Assembly: GCA_963682175.1 (NCBI GenBank)
Contig: OY821784.1
Location: 24,285,621 to 24,349,620 of the forward strand
DNA length: 64,000 bases
Direction of reading: 5' to 3'
Source of the DNA: Triglochin maritima
Lineage: Eukaryota > Streptophyta > Magnoliopsida > Alismatales > Juncaginaceae
A program made the translations under genes and the position numbers. A model generated the notes under the pieces. It did no database searches and was not told the origin of the DNA. It worked only from the letters and a program-made list of their open reading frames with translations. Positions within the stretch are counted from its first letter, which is position 1; every line of letters begins with the position of its first letter. Shown in pieces: positions 45,172 to 56,243 of this stretch.

Positions 45172-46522
45172 TGATTGAATGTTTTAATTAACCACAAGTG
45201 CAGGGCTGCATTGCAGCGGTCGAAAATACAGGTCAATCCACAGGGAGGTGTGTCGACTTTGGTTTATTTGAAGGTGAGTGGGAAACAAAGGAGAGAAAGA
45301 TTTATTAAACTAAACTGCACTACACTAAACTAGTAGCAACAAGGAAGGAAATGAAAGCACAAAACGAACTAAAACTAAGCGACTAATAAAAGAAGATAGA
45401 AATCAGGAATGGAAAATCCCTAAGGAGTGGAGTGTGTGTACACATGAAATAAGTGTGGTGAATGCATACAGTAAGCTCAAGTGTAGTTAGTGTTTGTTAA
45501 TGGATAAGAAATACATAATGGCAAGACCTATCATTCAAAGCACTAACCTAGGTGAGTTATATGAGCATGAAACGTTTGTTATTTAGAACATAAACAAGCA
45601 TGGAATGTACCAAAACATTATAGCAGAAACCATCAAGTAAGAGTTCTTATTAATTCAAACGAGCATACTAACATTTCTCACATACAACAATATTTAGCTT
45701 CATACCATCTACATAACATGTATAGACATCTACTCCACCCCCAAAGGGGGATGGAACTACTCACCCATATTTAAACTAACATTTATACTAAGGAAAGAAA
45801 ACATGCTTAAACTAATTCTAAGAAGACTAAAATAAACAAGTTAACTAAGTATGCAAGAATTAAAAGAGGCAATATGAAGAAAATTTAACAAAACATCTAT
45901 TATTACTCACTAAATTACAAGTAGCCCCTCTCCACCAAGAGTTTTTTCTCCAAAGCTTTTACACCTAGTAGAGAGGAAGGCCACCAAGAGAGAGATGGGA
46001 TACAAAGGAGGAATAGTTCTATGTATAGCCATAGAAAAAGGTAATCCGGGACGATCCCCCGGTATGGGACTAATACAATACAAAAAATAGACATAACACA
46101 CAATTATACATAACCCGACTAAACCACATCAGATACGGAACCCGGACCACCAATTGGCGGTCTACAGGGTTTGGATCTAGTCTGGATTTTGTGTGGGCTT
46201 TCCTGAATGAGTTTCTTCATGTGTGATGTATCCAAGTCGTTTGTTGGAGCTCCGACCCGAATCGAATTGCCAAAATACTTCCCATGATGGTGTGGAGCTT
46301 CTTGATTTTCTCATTGGTCCTTTGGGCTTACATTCAGGCTCCTTGCATCTTAGTCCCTAAGTTTCACAACTCAGTCTTTTTCCTACTTTTAGGTCCTTTT
46401 ATGCCTCTTCGCCTCAATCATGTTTATTCCTGAAACTCAAACATAAAACTCATTACCTAACATTGTTTAGGTGAAAGATAACGGATATAAGACAAAATGT
46501 ATGCATGATATGATGTCAGTCA
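45172..46522 (-). repeat. 5' LTR of element E
   Basis: TGATTGAATG ... GTCAGTCA on the + strand (about 1351 bp). The reversed TATA-like box TATGTATA is at 46020-46027. The palindrome has one change, GACCACCAATTGGCGGTC, at 46145-46162. It is followed by CTTAC and D LTR sequence. Confidence 0.88.
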
Positions 46523-46833
46523 CTTACATGCGTCATTCATCACTTCTCTCACCTCATATCTGCACATACTCCATCCCTAGGGGTTCATCCACATTTCGTT
46601 CCGTATCATTTGCTGAATTTCTCTAGTTTTCACTTGCATCGTAATATAGTTTGCTTTGCGTTCGTAGTATAATCGTCTTTTAATAATAGCGTAATAATCT
46701 CTTCTTCCATTGTTATTTCCCACTTGATTTTGTTGACTCAAAGGATGGCAATGCTCCCTGTGGATCGACCCGTAGTTGCCCCATCCTCACCGACGGCCGT
46801 GCACTTGCGGTTATTTAGTAAAACATTTAACCA
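46523..46833 (+). repeat. End of the 3' LTR of element D
   Basis: This matches D 5' LTR from about 1111 to 1400 (CTTACATGCGTCATTCATCACTTCTCTCACC ... CACTTGCGGTTATTTAGTAAAAC) and ends TTTAACCA, where the 5' copy ends TTTAACA. It is the right edge of the whole D complex. Confidence 0.87.
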
Positions 46834-47460
46834 TGTGCTTACAAAATATGTACACTCGGCGGTCCTTAGGCAAGTACAATCCATGCACTACCGTCACCTC
46901 CCGGCTCACGCACGGGGTGAGGACACAAGTTTCTGACGAAACAAGACAACACAGAGTAACATTCAAAGACCCACTTCTGGCACCAACGATCGACTGAAAA
47001 AGGCCAAGTGGTCGACCGTTCCCCCTCAATGCGTTCGAACAAGCACACCAGTGGTCAAACAAACACAAGCAAAACGATCGTACAAGGGTAATTCACCGAT
47101 TGATCGTTTGTGAGGTCTAAGCCAGGAAAACATTAAATAATCAAAGCAACGATCGAATGGCAAAGGGGTCCCGTCACACCAAAAAACTAGGGACTTCACA
47201 AGATCGAATTTCACTACAAACGGTTGAATAATGGTCACTGGGCAGTCGACTGTTTAGATGGTCTTGGCACCACAAATCAACTACTCTACAATGTAACAGT
47301 AGAACGTGAAGGGGTCTCGTCCGACCGAAAATAACAAACTTTTTTCTGCCCAATAATTATTCACAATCGGTCGACCGCTGATAGGCATCCTTCGATTGGT
47401 GTAGGGGAAAATCCAGAAAATAAACTTCAACCGGTCGACCGTCCTTTAGCATTGGTCGAT
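46834..47460. repeat. Unclassified flank of D with a GGTCGACC palindrome cluster
   Basis: No coding region. It contains exact CGGTCGACCG at 47368-47377 and 47432-47441, GGTCGACC at 47010-47017, CAGTCGACTG at 47243-47252 and several half-like sites (CGATCGACT, CGATCGTAC). The palindrome is the same as in the Sirevirus-type element H, so this may be LTR debris of a related element into which D inserted. I could not align it to H by eye. Confidence 0.5.
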
Positions 47461-47968
47461 CATTCAAGGGAAGATACATAACTGCCCTCGTCACCGACAA
47501 TGCCTCCGACAATGAGCAAAACTAGTCAAAGACCTTGTGTGAAACATCTAAAAGAACTTGGCATACCTCAAAATGCTTGTCGGAATTCCCTACGGTCAGC
47601 AACCGCCCGCTCCTCCTCCTTACGCCTAGCTCTACCTAGCTAGGCCTTCACGCTCACTACTCACCGCCACTCGTCGGAGCTCCAACATATACCTCCGGTC
47701 CGCACCTTCAAGGGAGAAAAGAAGGTGAAGGATGGAAGTGGAGATGGAGTTGAGAGGAATGAAAGCGAGAAAGAAGAAGAAGAAGAAAGAAGTGAATGTG
47801 TGTCTTCTTTTTAAACACACACGCACAAACACAACCAAGCATGTGCACCCATACTTCAACAACTCCTCCAACACCCCTACCATGCCTCCACCATACTTGC
47901 CCATACCTCCCCAAAGTCAAACCCCTCTAATCAAGTTTGGCTCCCTAATTAGGGTGTAGGTCTTAACA
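47461..47968. repeat. LTR-like debris related to the LTR at 49261-49629
   Basis: This shares with 49261-49629 the order of a GGAGCTCC stretch, a purine-rich run (here a GAA repeat near 47766-47790), CAACCAAGCA, a CCTCCACCATAC.. C-rich run, AAAGTCAAACC and a terminal TCTTAACA / TCTAACA. It is likely the U3 side of another chromovirus-like LTR on the minus strand. ORFs over the GAA and CCA runs are low-complexity artefacts. Confidence 0.45.
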
Positions 47969-48137
47969 TTATCATTCCATATATATGTAAAAGGCAATGG
48001 AGAGTTAATTGAGGAATTTAACCTTTCCAATATTAATGCTTGGAAACCTACCACGCACCCACCCCACTTAGTATTAGTCATCTCAGTCAATTATTTTACG
48101 TTATGAAGTTGATTCATGCTTAACCTCATGATATTTA

Positions 48138-48785
48138 GGGGTGGTTTGTGCACCATGATTCCAAGGAAAAATAAAGCATATTCCCTTTGACTTCCACTTT
48201 TCGTAGTGTTTGTGCCATGCATGGGAAAAGAAAATATTTTTGCTTAGATGCCCAAGTATAAATGATTTTTACCTCTCTATTTTCCCACCACCCCCTTTGT
48301 GAAAGTGAGGGAGAATCACAATCTTCTAACTCTAGCTCATTTCCACATCTCCACAACGCCCGTCACCCTCTCTCACCACTTTCCTGACCACCTTCGACGA
48401 CCCCTTTTCTGGCCACCTCCGGCGACACCCCCTCCGACCACTTGCTTTTTGTGCACAAACACTGGAGGGTGTCACCATAGGTGGTAGGAAAATGGGTCGC
48501 CAGAGGGGATGATGTCCAGAGGGGGTGTTGCCGGAAAAGGGGTCGTCGAAGGGGGCCAGAAAAGTTGTCGCGGGATGATCCCGTCCCTGTGAGGGATAAA
48601 CGCATCCCTAAACTTAGCTAACATGCATAAACAACATAATTAAATTACATGAGATTCTAGTTATAGGAAAAAACAACAGAATTTGGTTAAACGAAATTTT
48701 ATTTTCACTGGATCCTATTTTTCATTGCTTTTCATTTCACTTCCAAAATCAACTTTCCATTTGTTTCTTATGTACAAACACCCCA
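48138..48785. mobile_element. Possible MITE (PIF/Harbinger-like ends)
   Basis: The left end GGGGTGGTTTGTGCAC and the right end (inward) GGGGTGTTTGTACA form imperfect terminal inverted repeats, with TTA outside both ends (48135-48137 and 48786-48788). That fits the TWA duplications of Harbinger/Tourist-type elements. The length of about 650 bp is plausible. It contains a further strong inverted repeat (48391-48434 with 48520-48553). No transposase. One base of ambiguity remains at the right end. Confidence 0.4.
48391..48553. repeat. Internal inverted repeat, possible long hairpin
   Basis: The left arm 48391-48434 begins CCTTCGACGACCCCTTTTC and ends CACCCCCTC. The right arm 48520-48553 is its reverse complement, apart from a 10-nt extra stretch in the left arm and a mismatch or two. 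The loop is about 85 nt. Confidence 0.75.
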
Positions 48786-48788
48786 TTA

Positions 48789-49260
48789 GTGTGCATATAA
48801 TATCATTTGTTTATTATAACAATCTTGAGATGTGAGCTTTGATCCATTATTATAAACAATTAGGGTCATAATTTATTAGATAACTCTATCAAGATGTGCG
48901 TGGAATTGTGATTTGGAGAGAGGAAAAGAGAAGACAAATGTCTGATGGTGGATAAGATCATTGGCATGATCGTGGGGATGTGGTGGGATCATGGAATGTG
49001 AGGTGAGGGGTTCCATGCATGTGGAGGTCGTGGGCTGCGAAATTGAGATGGGTTTGTGGATGAGTGGTTAAGTTGTGAGGAAAACACCCATCATGTATAC
49101 ATGCATTCATATGAAGGTTTCCTTGATTCATTTATTTTGTATTTATTTTGTTGGTTAAATTTTATTATGCCCCCTCAAGTCATTCCTATCCAATTATATG
49201 GCCACGAGTTAGGTATGAAGAACTTTTGCATGTATATTTAAAAGGAAGGTGACCATCACT
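48789..49260. other. Unassigned AT-rich stretch
   Basis: I see no gene, repeat or element boundary in this stretch. It is presumably older decayed sequence. Confidence 0.5.
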
Positions 49261-49629
49261 TCTAATTATGAGGCCATCACTTGTATGCTACACCCACGCT
49301 GACGCCTTCACTTGCCGTCGTTGCTGAAGGCCGGAGCTCCGGCAGGCTAGGTCGCCAAAATCCTAGAAATGAGAGTGAGAGAGGGAGAGAGCTTAGTGGT
49401 GTTAGAGGATAGAAAAGGGTTGGAGTGGGAGGAGAAATGAGAGTTGGGTGTTTTCTCCCAACCAAGCACCCCAACCCCCACAATGTCCAAACACCTCCAC
49501 CATACGTCACCCATGCATACCCATACCTCCACCATCCCTACCCATTCCTAGCAAAAGTCAAACCTCAATTAGTGCAAAGTAAACCCACAAACAACACTTA
49601 GCCCCACTAAGGTGGATTAGTATCTAACA
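49261..49629 (-). repeat. Partial 3' LTR of chromovirus-like element I
   Basis: The minus strand begins TGTTAGATACTAATCCACC directly after the end of the integrase/chromodomain frame and its FEDEI-type end (GAGGACGAAATT, minus strand, near 49648-49660). It relates to 47461-47968. The left limit is uncertain, and the expected other terminus (TGTAACG) is not seen. Confidence 0.55.
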
Positions 49630-49639
49630 ATTCACCAAC

Positions 49640-51214
49640 ATTGAAGAAATTTCGTCCTCAAAATATTAAAAAACAAGTCACCGAAAAGTTCCGAGTTCTG
49701 CATTTGAACCTCATCCTCGATCTCCCAGGTGGCCTCGCGAACATTGTGACGCTGTCATCGCATCTTCACTATCGGAATGGTCCTCCTCCTGAGCTAATGT
49801 TCCATGCGATACACGATCTCTAAGGGTCTTTCCTCTAGAGACAAGTCCTGCTGAATCTCCGCAACCTCTATCTCAATGACATGGGATGGGTCCACCACAT
49901 ACTTCCTTAGCATAGATAGATGGAAAATGTTGTGGAGACCCGAAAACTACGGTGGTAATGCAATCTGGAAGGCAACCTCTCCAACGTGGTCTAGAATCTC
50001 GAAGAGTCTGACATACCTCGAACTGAGCTTCCCCTTCTTCCCGAACCTCATTACTCCCTAGGATGGGGAGATCTTTAGAAGCACATGGCCGCCGATCTCA
50101 AAACTCAACTCCCGTCTATGCTAATCTACGTCGCTCTTCTGCCTGCTCTGTGCTGATTCTATTCTCTTCCTAATCACATCTACCTTTTCTGCTTACATCT
50201 GCGCGAACTCAGGCCCAACTAACTTCCTCTCGCCTACATCGCTCCAGCAAACTGGTGATCTGCAAGGCCTCTCGTACAACGCATCATATGGTGCTATCCC
50301 AATACTTGTGTGGAAGCTGTTGTTCTAGGTGAACTCTATCAATGGCAAATGATCATCCTAGTGTCTTGTCCAATCAAGAGTAAAAGCTCTCAGCATATCC
50401 TCCAAAGTCTGCATCGTCCTCTCCGATTGCCTTTCTGTCTGTGGGTGAAAGGTTGTGCTGAACTTCAATCGCGTCCTTAAGGCTTTCTGGAAACTCCCTC
50501 AAAATCAGGATGTGTACCTTGGATCTCTATCAGAGATGAGCTCACTGGTACTCTAGGCAGTTTGATTATCTTCTCAATGTACAACTTAGCTAGACCCTCT
50601 ACATGCAACGTGGTCTTCATCGCTAAGAAGTGGTCCACGATGACCCACATTGCATCATGAAATCTCTTCAACTTTGGCAAACCTTTGAGAAAGTCCATCG
50701 TCACATGTTCCCATTTCCATTCTGGCAGCTCGATCCTCTACTTCGGCCCTGCTGATCTCTAGTGCTCAATTGTCACCTGCTGACACACCAAGCATCTGGA
50801 TACAAATTCTGTTATGTCCCGCATCATTCACTTCCACCAGAAATTCCACTGTAGGTCCTTGAACATCTTCGTGCTCCCCGGGTGGATAAAGTATCGGGAT
50901 CTGTGTGCCTCCTCCGTGATTTCCTTCTTCAAATCTTCCATTTGTGGCACCCAGATATGGTTCTTCAACCTCAGACCTCCATCTACCCTTGTACTAAAGT
51001 CCGATCCTTCTTTCGCGGCTAACTGCATAAGATTAGTCAAATCTTCATCTCCACACTGGCCCTGCACGATCCTCGACACTATCTCAGGCTCCACTCTTAG
51101 TCCAGCAATCACTACCCTCTCTGATTCCCCCACAAATGGTTTCCACTCTGCCAAGGTCTCGATCAATCTCCACTCCTGAATGCACAGATTGGCTACATAA
51201 ACCTCCACCTTCAT
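49640..51214 (-). pseudogene. INT: Integrase and C-terminal domain of element I (heavily broken)
   Basis: Right to left on the minus strand: the RNase H-integrase spacer and zinc-binding region (LCIQEWRLIETLAEWKP, EAHRSRYFIHPGSTKMFKDLQWNFWW, 50828-51214), core pieces (TMDFLKGLPKLKRFHDAMWVIVDHFLA, VEGLAKLYIEKI, 50477-50704) and the C-terminal part. The last includes VHNIFHLSMLRKYVVDPSHVIE and EEATWE-like text near 49700-49950, which is the end of a chromovirus integrase/chromodomain region. Stops and frameshifts occur about every 100-250 bases. Confidence 0.8.
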
Positions 51215-51239
51215 CCTAAGGGCATCTGCTACTGAATTT

Positions 51240-52260
51240 GCCTTTCCCAGGTTATATGAAATGGTGAAGTCGTAGTTCTTGCTGAACTCGAGTCATCCGC
51301 GCTGCCTTATATTCAACTCATTCTGTGAAAACAGATACTTCAGACTCTGGTGGTCAGTGAAGACCTCAAACTGCTCTCCGTAATCCCTCCAAGTCTTCAA
51401 CTCATCAAATACTGTTGCTAGCTCGATGTCGTGTGTAGGGTGGTTCTTCTCATGTGCCATCCACTACCTCGAAGCGTACACAACCACCTTCTCGTGCTGC
51501 ATGAGCACGCAACCCAAGCCAATATTTGAGGTATCACTGTAGATCACATACCGCTGCTGCCACTCGGAATACAACTCGCACTTTGAGTACTTGGTATACA
51601 ACTTCTGATCCCTAGTACTATACTCAAATGCTCTGTATGCAGCTCTCTATATGAAGAGTAGACCAAGATGTCATCCACAGAGATGATTATGAAATAGTCG
51701 TAGTATGGCTTGAATGTTCTGTTCATCAGGTCCATGAATGCTACATGTGCATTCATCATTCCAAACAGCTTCACTAGAAACGCATAGTGCTCGTACCGAG
51801 TCCTGAAAGCTATCTTCTAGACATCTGCCTCCTTGATCCTCAATTGGTGATAGGTTGATCGCCGATCGATTTTTGAAAAGACCTTCGTTGATTGCAACTG
51901 GTCAAAGAGGTCCTCGATCCTAGATAATGGATATCAGTTCCTAACGGAAACCTTATTCAGCATTCTGTAGTCGATGCACATCCGTAATGACCCATCCTTC
52001 TTCTTCACGAAAAACACTGGCACTCTGCAAGGTGAGACACTCGGTCGGATGAATCCAGAATCTAACAACTTCTACAACTACTTCAACTCAGCCAGCTTTG
52101 TAGGTGCCATCCGATAATGAGCATTTGACTTCAGAGTAGTACCCACTACTAACTCGATGGCAAACTCAATCTCTCAGTATGGCGGCAGACCAGTGATATC
52201 AGATGGGAACACCTCCGGAAAGTCATGCAAACCTTCGATGTCCTCTAATCTCCTCGTCTT
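51240..52260 (-). pseudogene. RT: Reverse transcriptase and RNase H remnant of element I
   Basis: Minus-strand text reads [136 protein letters not shown]. This is a Ty3/gypsy chromovirus-type (Tekay/Del-like) reverse transcriptase with catalytic VDD kept but many stops. An RNase H part is only faintly visible (51240-51540). Confidence 0.83.
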
Positions 52261-52360
52261 CGGATCTGGAACTACCAGAGTAGCCAAGAACCCTTTGCTG
52301 CCCTAGTGTACCATCTTTTGTGCCTTCACTGTAGAAACAATGATTCAGCCTCCTCTGCTC

Positions 52361-52870
52361 TTAAGTGAAACATATCTCTGGATAGTAGCGCTCCAAAGTG
52401 TTGAACTTGTTGACGTAGCTCTCTAGTGTCAACTCTTTCTGCTCTAGGGCCAGGAATTCCACGCACTTTGCGTCTCCGACTTGTTGTGGAAATACTTCAT
52501 GTTGAACTCCTCTAGGAAGTCCTCCCAGCTCATGTCCTCCACCTCTTAGATACTGAACCGCCCGAAATATACGTGGCAAGATACACCTTCAAATCCAAGA
52601 AGCATTGGATAACCCAGAATATCATATGGATCTTGAAGACCAAGCGTCAACCGCCTCTGGGTCCACTCCGCCATCAAAGGTAGGTGGATACTGTTCCATG
52701 AATCTGTTGTACATCGCGCCCACCCCTACTTGCATAGTACTGGCCGTCTGACGCTCCAGAAACTCGGTTAGTCACTCTACTGTTCCATAGAGCTCCCACC
52801 GCTCGTCCTCCATGTTGCACCCCAATCGCATCACCAGCCCAACAACCAAGACAACGGGATGAATTCAACT
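52361..52870 (-). pseudogene. gag: gag remnant of element I
   Basis: The clearest segment (52361-52579) reads PQQVGDAKCVEFLALEQKELTLESYVNKFNTLERYYPEIC, typical of the chromovirus gag core. Upstream frames to 52868 carry an N-terminal remnant. The interval from here to the reverse transcriptase is only about 100 bp, so the nucleocapsid and most of the protease are deleted. Confidence 0.75.
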
Positions 52871-52960
52871 ATGCAGCCATGATCTACTAAAGGAATTTAA
52901 CATTCTATCTAGCTACTCCTACGAGTGGTTTCTTTGAATGAGTATACTGGAACTGATCTA

Positions 52961-52974
52961 CTCTGATAGCAAGC
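52961..52974 (-). promoter_or_regulatory. Primer binding site (initiator tRNA-Met-like) of element I
   Basis: The minus strand GCTTGCTATCAGAG resembles TGGTATCAGAG, directly inside the LTR that ends GGGGACGTTACA. Confidence 0.7.
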
Positions 52975-53167
52975 TGTAACGTCCCCGAAAATAGTGTAAA
53001 ATCTAAGCGATAATCAAAGAATTAAAACCAGAGAAACATGAGAACATTAATCATATAAGATCCAAAAGGTGCTCCATCACAGGACTTTCAAAGGTATGAT
53101 TGCATCAAGGTACTGTAGGATCATTATGGTTCGATAATGTAATCACTTTTAAGGTTAATTACCTACT
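52975..53167 (-). repeat. Fragment of the 5' LTR of element I
   Basis: Begins TGTAACGTCCCCG on the + strand, like solo LTR J (TGTAACGCCCC). It is cut after about 190 bp by the probable end of the Sirevirus-type LTR at 53168. Confidence 0.65.
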
Positions 53168-53742
53168 TGCTTAAGCAAACAAGAACGCACAGCGGAATAA
53201 GCAAGCAATTAAAGGAGGAAATATGCAAATCACAAATGGGCTTGGGGATTTTTATAGAGGTTGGCCTCCCACCTACTTCTTCTCTTGCAAGCTCCATTCG
53301 GATCACCGAGGTCCTCTCACGACTTCAGTATCCACTCCCCGTTCCTGGCCAGGAGAGAACGCCCTTACAATCTTCAAGCTCGCGAACAACCCTCGCCGAT
53401 CTTGGCTCTTCCTCTCACAATCTGGGAGGGATGTTTCGGGCTTTCATCGAAACCTTAACAACTTCTTGACAACACCAAACTTGAATGATTCAAACATTCT
53501 ATAACTTGAGCACACATGAGTATGATTGGAATTGAGACTAAAGTGTGGAAGTGGAGGCTTTTAGTGTTTGGAATGTTCTCTCTTATGTAAGAGGCAAATA
53601 GTAGTGGGAGAGATGTGTAAATAAGGCTGGGGAACCTCTATTCATAAGCTCTAAGACAGTTATAGGTGTTGGGGTTAAGTGTCGTAAAGGACGTGCAAGA
53701 AACACAAAATAGAAAACTACAACACAATTTTCTTGGTAAGTT

Positions 53743-54240
53743 CGGTCGACCGAACAGGACTAACGGTCGACCGGATGCTGTCCAGAAATGGAGTCCAGAC
53801 AATACCAAAAACAAACGGTCGACTGAACAAGGGGCAGTCAAATAAATAGAGCTATAACTTAAGTGATCAATCGAACCAAGAGTGGGACGGTCGACCGATT
53901 AGGCAGTCCAGAATTGTTGTCCAGGAATGCCCAGGGACGACGGTCAACCAGAGACAAGGAAAAGGTCGACTGGAATTTCCAGGCTTTACGGAGTTCAAGA
54001 GATATTTAAGTTCGGTCGACCGAAACAAGGTCCATGGTCGAGCGGTGGTCACGTGTATTTTTAGGATATGGGTAAAAATGAGAATACGACCATTGGGATA
54101 ATACGAGAAGTCTAACGGTCAAATGACACATTTAGACGGTCGAACAAAAAGCTCAAAACGGTCGACCGGTACACACTATAGGCTAACATATTAACTGATC
54201 CAATCAATCGAACATAGAACTCGTTCAGTCGACCGATTTT
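53743..54240. repeat. CGGTCGACCG palindrome cluster 2
   Basis: Exact 10-bp copies at 53743, 53764, 53888, 54013 and 54159 (start positions). Near-copies such as CGGTCGACTG (about 53816) and half-like CGGTCGAAC sites lie between them. About one site occurs every 30-130 bp. Confidence 0.9.
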
Positions 54241-54540
54241 GCTCAGATTGTTTAGGTTTCGGTTTAAGTGTTTTGCAGTCTAAGTTTGAGTGACCTATTG
54301 AAGTCCAAATGATCTGAGATTTTGTTTTGTTACTTCTATAAGGAACCTAGTGTCTATGTGACTAGATTTTAACTCTTGTATGCTCAAGATTTCATAGATT
54401 CCTAAGACTCAAAAGAAATATAAATTCCATGTCTTCAATTGCTTGATTACATGTCTTGACTTGAATTCCTTTCTTCCTTGAGTCTTGATCAGATGTACAA
54501 GTTAGCCCAATACAATATATATGCCATGCATAATGTGTGT

Positions 54541-55312
54541 TGTTTAAATCGTTTAAAATACTGCAAATGCACGACCGCGATGAAGCAGTGGAAAGTACTG
54601 GTCGATCCACGGGGAGCTAAGTAGCCTCTGGTTTGTCAGAAATCAATTGAAAAAAAGGGAAAAAATATTTGGTTATGCTAGGCTAAACTACACTAAACTA
54701 GAAAGTAAGAAATGCAAAACAAAGCAACGAAAGATTGGAAATCAAGAAGACAAACCCCTAATGGGTGGAGTGTGTGCACATATGAAGTGAAATTAGTGAT
54801 GAATGATGCATGTAAGCATGTATGTGTGTGTGTCGTGTGTGCGTTATCATGCATAGGAAGTGTCTAAAGATGTGGCAAAACCTATCAATCGATTCACATA
54901 ATGTATCGACAATTAGTACTCTAAACATATGGAAGGATTAGGATCAGCATGAGAAGTGTCTAAACATATGGAAAGATTCAACAAAAATAATAAACTCATG
55001 TGAAGAACAAAGCTAAGCATTGGAGGTGTCTAAATCTTATGGCGAAACCCATCAAAACAAAGTTTGTTCAATCAATCAATCAAGCAACCACAAATACAAA
55101 CACTTAACTAACATGTAGCATATTTAACAGGAAAATTCAGTCAATAAACATGAGGAAACTAAGCATGGGAAGTGTCTAAATCTTATGGAAAATCCCATCA
55201 AAATCCCCTAACATGTAGATGATTAAAATACCCAATGAACATACAAACATGCAAGTCTACACAATCAAAAATTCATCGAACATCCAAACTTCATGACATA
55301 TATGTACATATT
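54541..55312 (-). repeat. Athila-like LTR fragment inside the H LTR
   Basis: TGTTTAAATCGTTTAAAATACTGC matches the + strand start of the Athila-like LTRs. It follows their order (GATGAAGC.GTGG.AAGTAC, GTGTGTGCACA, CATGCATAGGAAGTGTCTAAA, repeated 'gtgtctaaatcttatgg' phrases) and then stops near TATATGTACAT, where H sequence with AGTCTAAAGGGGGGGTGAATAG follows. Only the 3' ~770 bp of an LTR are present. It is most like D. No target duplication is evident. Confidence 0.72.
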
Positions 55313-55450
55313 GCAGGATCTTCTAGCCCCTCAACTTAGTCTAAAGGGGGGGTGAATAGACTAATTACGGTTTTTAAGATAACTATGCCAAATTCAAAGA
55401 TAAGACAATAATATTAAAGAGAGAACAAACAAACCACTACTCAGGACTAA

Positions 55451-56243
55451 CGGTCGACCGGATCGTGTTACACGGTCGACCGAAACGAAGCAGTGCTCGG
55501 TTCGGTCGAGCGAAGACGCTAACGGTCGATCCTATTTGGCTAGAACTTAAGTGATCGGTCGAACGGTTTGGAATACCAGTTCGATCGAAAAGAGACACTA
55601 GGACTGGGTCTGGAAAAGACTTAAGTATGGGTCGACCGTGAGTAGAGTTTCGGTCGACCGGTTGACATGTTTGATTTTGAGACCTGACAACAACTGTAAT
55701 CGGACGAACGAGGTGAGTGCAAAGTTCGACCGAAAATGCCCAGTAAGAATGAGACAGGGAAGAATCAAGATTCGGTCGACCGTAAAGGGAATTCCGGTCG
55801 ACCGGAAGACTAAATCCAAAATAAGGTTAGTTAGGAAAATGTGTATACGACAAGTATAATGCTCATACTAAATACAAATACGGAAAACATTCGGTCGAAC
55901 AAATATCAAGTTTCCGTCGACCGAAAGTCTCACGAACTGGACACATGTCCACAAATGATAGGCTGAAAGATTTGTATTGGGTAAACTAATTTTTATCAGT
56001 CAACAAGGTGAGACGGTCGAACATATATGAAGTTTCAGTCGACCGATATCTAACAGTCAAATAGGATATGAGGAAACGGTCGAACAAAATGTATATGCCG
56101 GTAGACCGATTTAAGACAGGCAAACCAAATGGAATGCACGGTCGAATGGTTGAAGAAAATTGGTCGACCATGTGGGACAAATTTCGTTGCCTAGGAAGGA
56201 CTGGTGAAAATCGGTCGAACCAAAAGGTTCTACCGGTCGACCG
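55451..56243. repeat. CGGTCGACCG palindrome cluster 3
   Basis: Exact copies start at 55451, 55473, 55651, 55773, 55795 and 56234. Near-copies include GGTCGACCG at 55630 and TGGTCGACCA at about 56161. CGGTCGAAC half-like sites alternate with the full palindromes. Confidence 0.9.

Larger units (their letters stand above)
25160..46522 (-). mobile_element. Element E: decayed autonomous-type Athila-like retrotransposon
   Basis: Minus-strand order, right to left: 5' LTR (45172-46522), tRNA-Asp-like primer site, leader, gag, protease, reverse transcriptase, RNase H, integrase, 3' untranslated region, truncated 3' LTR. It is flanked by CTTAC (25155-25159 and 46523-46527), which restores D's 3' LTR. 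A nested solo LTR J with copia F occupies 32849-44132. The reverse transcriptase belongs to the Athila lineage (FLDGYS.YNQI, FMDDFSIFG). It is the only Athila-family member here with a polymerase, though with many stops and frameshifts. No env-like ORF is present. Confidence 0.87.

Noticed and set aside
47632..47959. Overlapping ORFs on both strands with Lys- or Phe-rich runs
   Set aside because: They translate a GAA repeat and C-rich LTR-like debris. There is no conserved protein and the ORFs are open on both strands because of low complexity.
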